NCBI RefSeq assembly: GCF_000189635.1 | Contig: NW_002476157.1 | Span: 124,001 to 188,000 of the forward strand | DNA length: 64,000 nt | Direction: 5' to 3' | Source: Tetrahymena thermophila SB210 | Lineage: Eukaryota; Ciliophora; Oligohymenophorea; Hymenostomatida; Tetrahymenidae | In this document: piece after piece, positions 61,746 through 64,000 of the stretch | How positions within the stretch are numbered: position 1 is the first letter of the stretch | Layout of the letters: each line of letters begins with the position of its first letter | Made by a program: the position numbers and the translations under genes | Notes under the pieces: generated by a model | The model's input: the letters and a program-made list of their open reading frames with translations, nothing else | What the model was told of the DNA's origin: nothing | Database searches by the model: none

Positions 61746-63463
61746 TCAATTTATTTGTTTATTATATAATTAAAAAAGAAAATTGAAATCCCAGATACTT
61801 AAGATACTTAGAAACTTATCTCATTCATTCATCCATACAGACATACAAATTCATTCATTCATTCATCCAACCATACATACACACCTAATTTAAGTAATAT
61901 TAGCAGCTTCAAGATATTTCAATATAAAAAATATAACTAAAATTATAATAGAATATTCATTTTTATTAAATTTTATTAAATTTTTATTTCAATTTACAAT
62001 CTATTTAACAAAAAATATAAAATTAAAAATGATAATCAGAATTTAAGCACCCAAATTAATTAATAAAGGTATTTTAAAAATCTTTAATACATATTTTAAG
62101 TATCCACGCATATGTTAATAAATTTTTTATAGTGCTAGAAATTTTAATCTGATTTAAAAGTTAATATTTGAGTAATGAAGTAAAAATCTAGTTTCCTTTA
62201 TTCATGGCAATTTTGATTTTTACTTAAAATATTTTTAAAAATAATCTTTTCTAATCAAAAATTTACAACTTACTTTTAAAATTTTTTATGATTTAAAAAA
62301 GCAAAAAAAAAATTGTTTAAAATCTTTAAAAGTTAAAAATAACAAAATGTTTTATAGTTTCCAACAGAATAAATTAAAATAAACGTAATAAAAATTTAAA
62401 ATTAAATTTTAAAATAATACTTTTATATAAAAATTAAAAATTTAATAAAGATATAAAAAGATTGAATTAGTTTTTGTTTACAAAATTAATAAAATCATTA
62501 ATTAATTCATAAAATAATTTAAATGTAAAATTAAAATATTTATGATTAAAAATTAATAGGACATACATAATTACTTAAATTGTATTTTAGAAGAATGTTG
62601 ATATGAAAAACAATATTCAATATCTTAATTATTGATTTGGTGGAGAAATTATAGATTATAATAACAGAACTTACTAATATAATTCATAAATTTTATTTAA
62701 AAAACTATGCCTTACACTTTTTATTAAGAAAATGTGAAGGATATTTATTCATTTAAATATTATCTCAAGGTTTACTTTTATTAACAGAACTTAAAAATCA
62801 ATTATTGTTTATTTTTTAGTTTTTAATTTTTTAATTTGCAATTCAATTTAATGTCTCTTTATATGCATACATACATGTTTGAATTATTATTGCTCATAGA
62901 ACTAAGAAATACAGATATAAAATTGAATGAAAATAAAAAGCAAAAAATAATTTTAGTGAAATTTAAATTACATCTCTGGTAGCTAGCTTGATTACTTTAA
63001 TAAAAATTAAATTCTTTTATTATTGAGTTTTAATTATTCATAAAAACATTTAGCTTATTTTTAAATTAAAAGATCGGTTTTTAATGATCTAATTAGGAAA
63101 TATTTGATTTCTGAAATAGACCATGATGACAAGCTATTAATCATTTCAAACCTTTGTAGTTAATTACAGTATCTAATAAGTGTCTATTTATATATTTTCC
63201 ATAATACTGCAATTTTAACAAAACTAACTTTTCAGTTCAGTCCTAGAATAAAATAAATGATCTTACATGTGGCAAACGTTATTTCATAACATTGCTATAT
63301 CTAAATTTAATAATTATTTTGCATACTTCATATAGTCAATTAAAAAAATAAAAGAAATCTAATCTTTATAATTTGCAAAATTTTTACATCTCAATATAAT
63401 CAAAATAACTATTAAGGGTGGAGAAACTTATTTGGAATAAACCTAGAAAAATTTATAAAGTTG
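61746..63463. other. long intergenic region
   Basis: About 1.7 kb of AT-rich sequence. 61810-61890 has CATTCATTCATC and CATACATACA tetranucleotide runs just upstream of the coiled-coil gene. Nothing coding seen. Confidence 0.5.
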
Positions 63464-64000
63464 ATGGAAATTATCCTCACCATGAAATTATCAAGCTTTA
63501 ATCTAGATTATTTTAAGACCAAAAATTTTCAACATTTCCCCTTTAGCACTATAATATTTCTTACGGATGATCAAAAATTTGAGATTACCAATCAATCATT
63601 CATTTTTAAATTTTTATCGATATCCTTACAAAGTACGAATTTTACGTCATAATTAAATTTAGATAATTTGAATTTGGTGAAAAAATAAAAGATTGGTAAA
63701 AAGATAATAATAATTAGCTTGGATTGCATCATAATATACACAAAAAATAGAAACTATTTCAGTCATAACATATTAGGGAAGAGATTATAAGGGAATTTAT
63801 CTAATAAAATCATAAGAATTAGATTAATGTAATTTACATTTTTGTAAGTGTATAATATTGACAATTCAATTAGATTTTCTTATTATTTGTTTGACTCATA
63901 CTTAGGAACCAATAGTGAAAGAAAAATTTTACTTACTTCTTTATTAAAATTTTATCTTATTTCTTTTATTTCCAAATATTTTAGCAGTAAAGCTCTTTTT
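63464..64000 (+). CDS. possible partial gene at the right edge
   Basis: From an ATG at 63464 the frame stays free of TGA to the end of the window (about 179 codons). The first 60 codons have moderate composition (KLSSFNLDYFKTKNFQHFPF, TIIFLTDDQKFEITNQSFIF). After about 63660 it becomes strongly AT-biased, so introns or a chance open frame are possible. No domain is recognised. Low confidence. Confidence 0.25.

Overview
This window looks like macronuclear DNA of a ciliate, most likely Tetrahymena or a close relative. It is extremely AT-rich. Long reading frames appear only if TAA and TAG are read as glutamine and TGA is the sole stop. Genes are split by short AT-rich GT...AG introns, mostly 45-130 nt. 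Under the standard code nearly every gene breaks into fragments, so all CDS calls here use the ciliate code, with exons chained by GT/AG junctions and reading phase. Every complete model closes on a whole number of codons. There are no bacterial features such as operons or ribosome binding sites.

Layout. 1-6646: the 3' end of an LRR-like gene and two Gln/Asn-rich unknown genes. 7171-8325: a tRNA-Gly(UCC) array with seven intact copies and one decayed copy. 9041-18268: two tandem paralogous ion channels of the CNG/HCN/EAG type on the minus strand, with matching exon structure, an odd pore and a zinc-knuckle-like tail. 19079-22771: a large cysteine-rich, probably GPI-anchored surface protein. 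23717-36079: a tubulin-tyrosine-ligase-like (TTLL) enzyme, an ELMO-domain protein and a KIF6-type kinesin-9. 36640-43834: a RING/TRAF-like zinc-finger protein, a Nudix-fold protein without its catalytic box, a small LRR protein built one repeat per exon, a type II DnaJ (DNAJB13/RSP16-like) and a small coiled-coil protein. 44968-51872: a PP1-type phosphatase and a complete phosphoinositide phospholipase C. 53057-61745: three minus-strand genes (helical-repeat protein, Asn/Gln-rich protein with a possible decayed kinase lobe, 1,300-residue coiled-coil protein). 61746-64000: mostly intergenic, with a possible partial gene at the right edge.

Together the genes suggest cilium and membrane signalling: the TTLL enzyme, KIF6-type kinesin, RSP16-like DnaJ and coiled-coil proteins are typical axoneme or basal-body components. 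The channels, PLC and PP1 belong to calcium, lipid and phosphorylation signalling, and the Cys-rich protein belongs to the cell surface. Grouping by function is an inference; eukaryotic neighbours need not be co-regulated.
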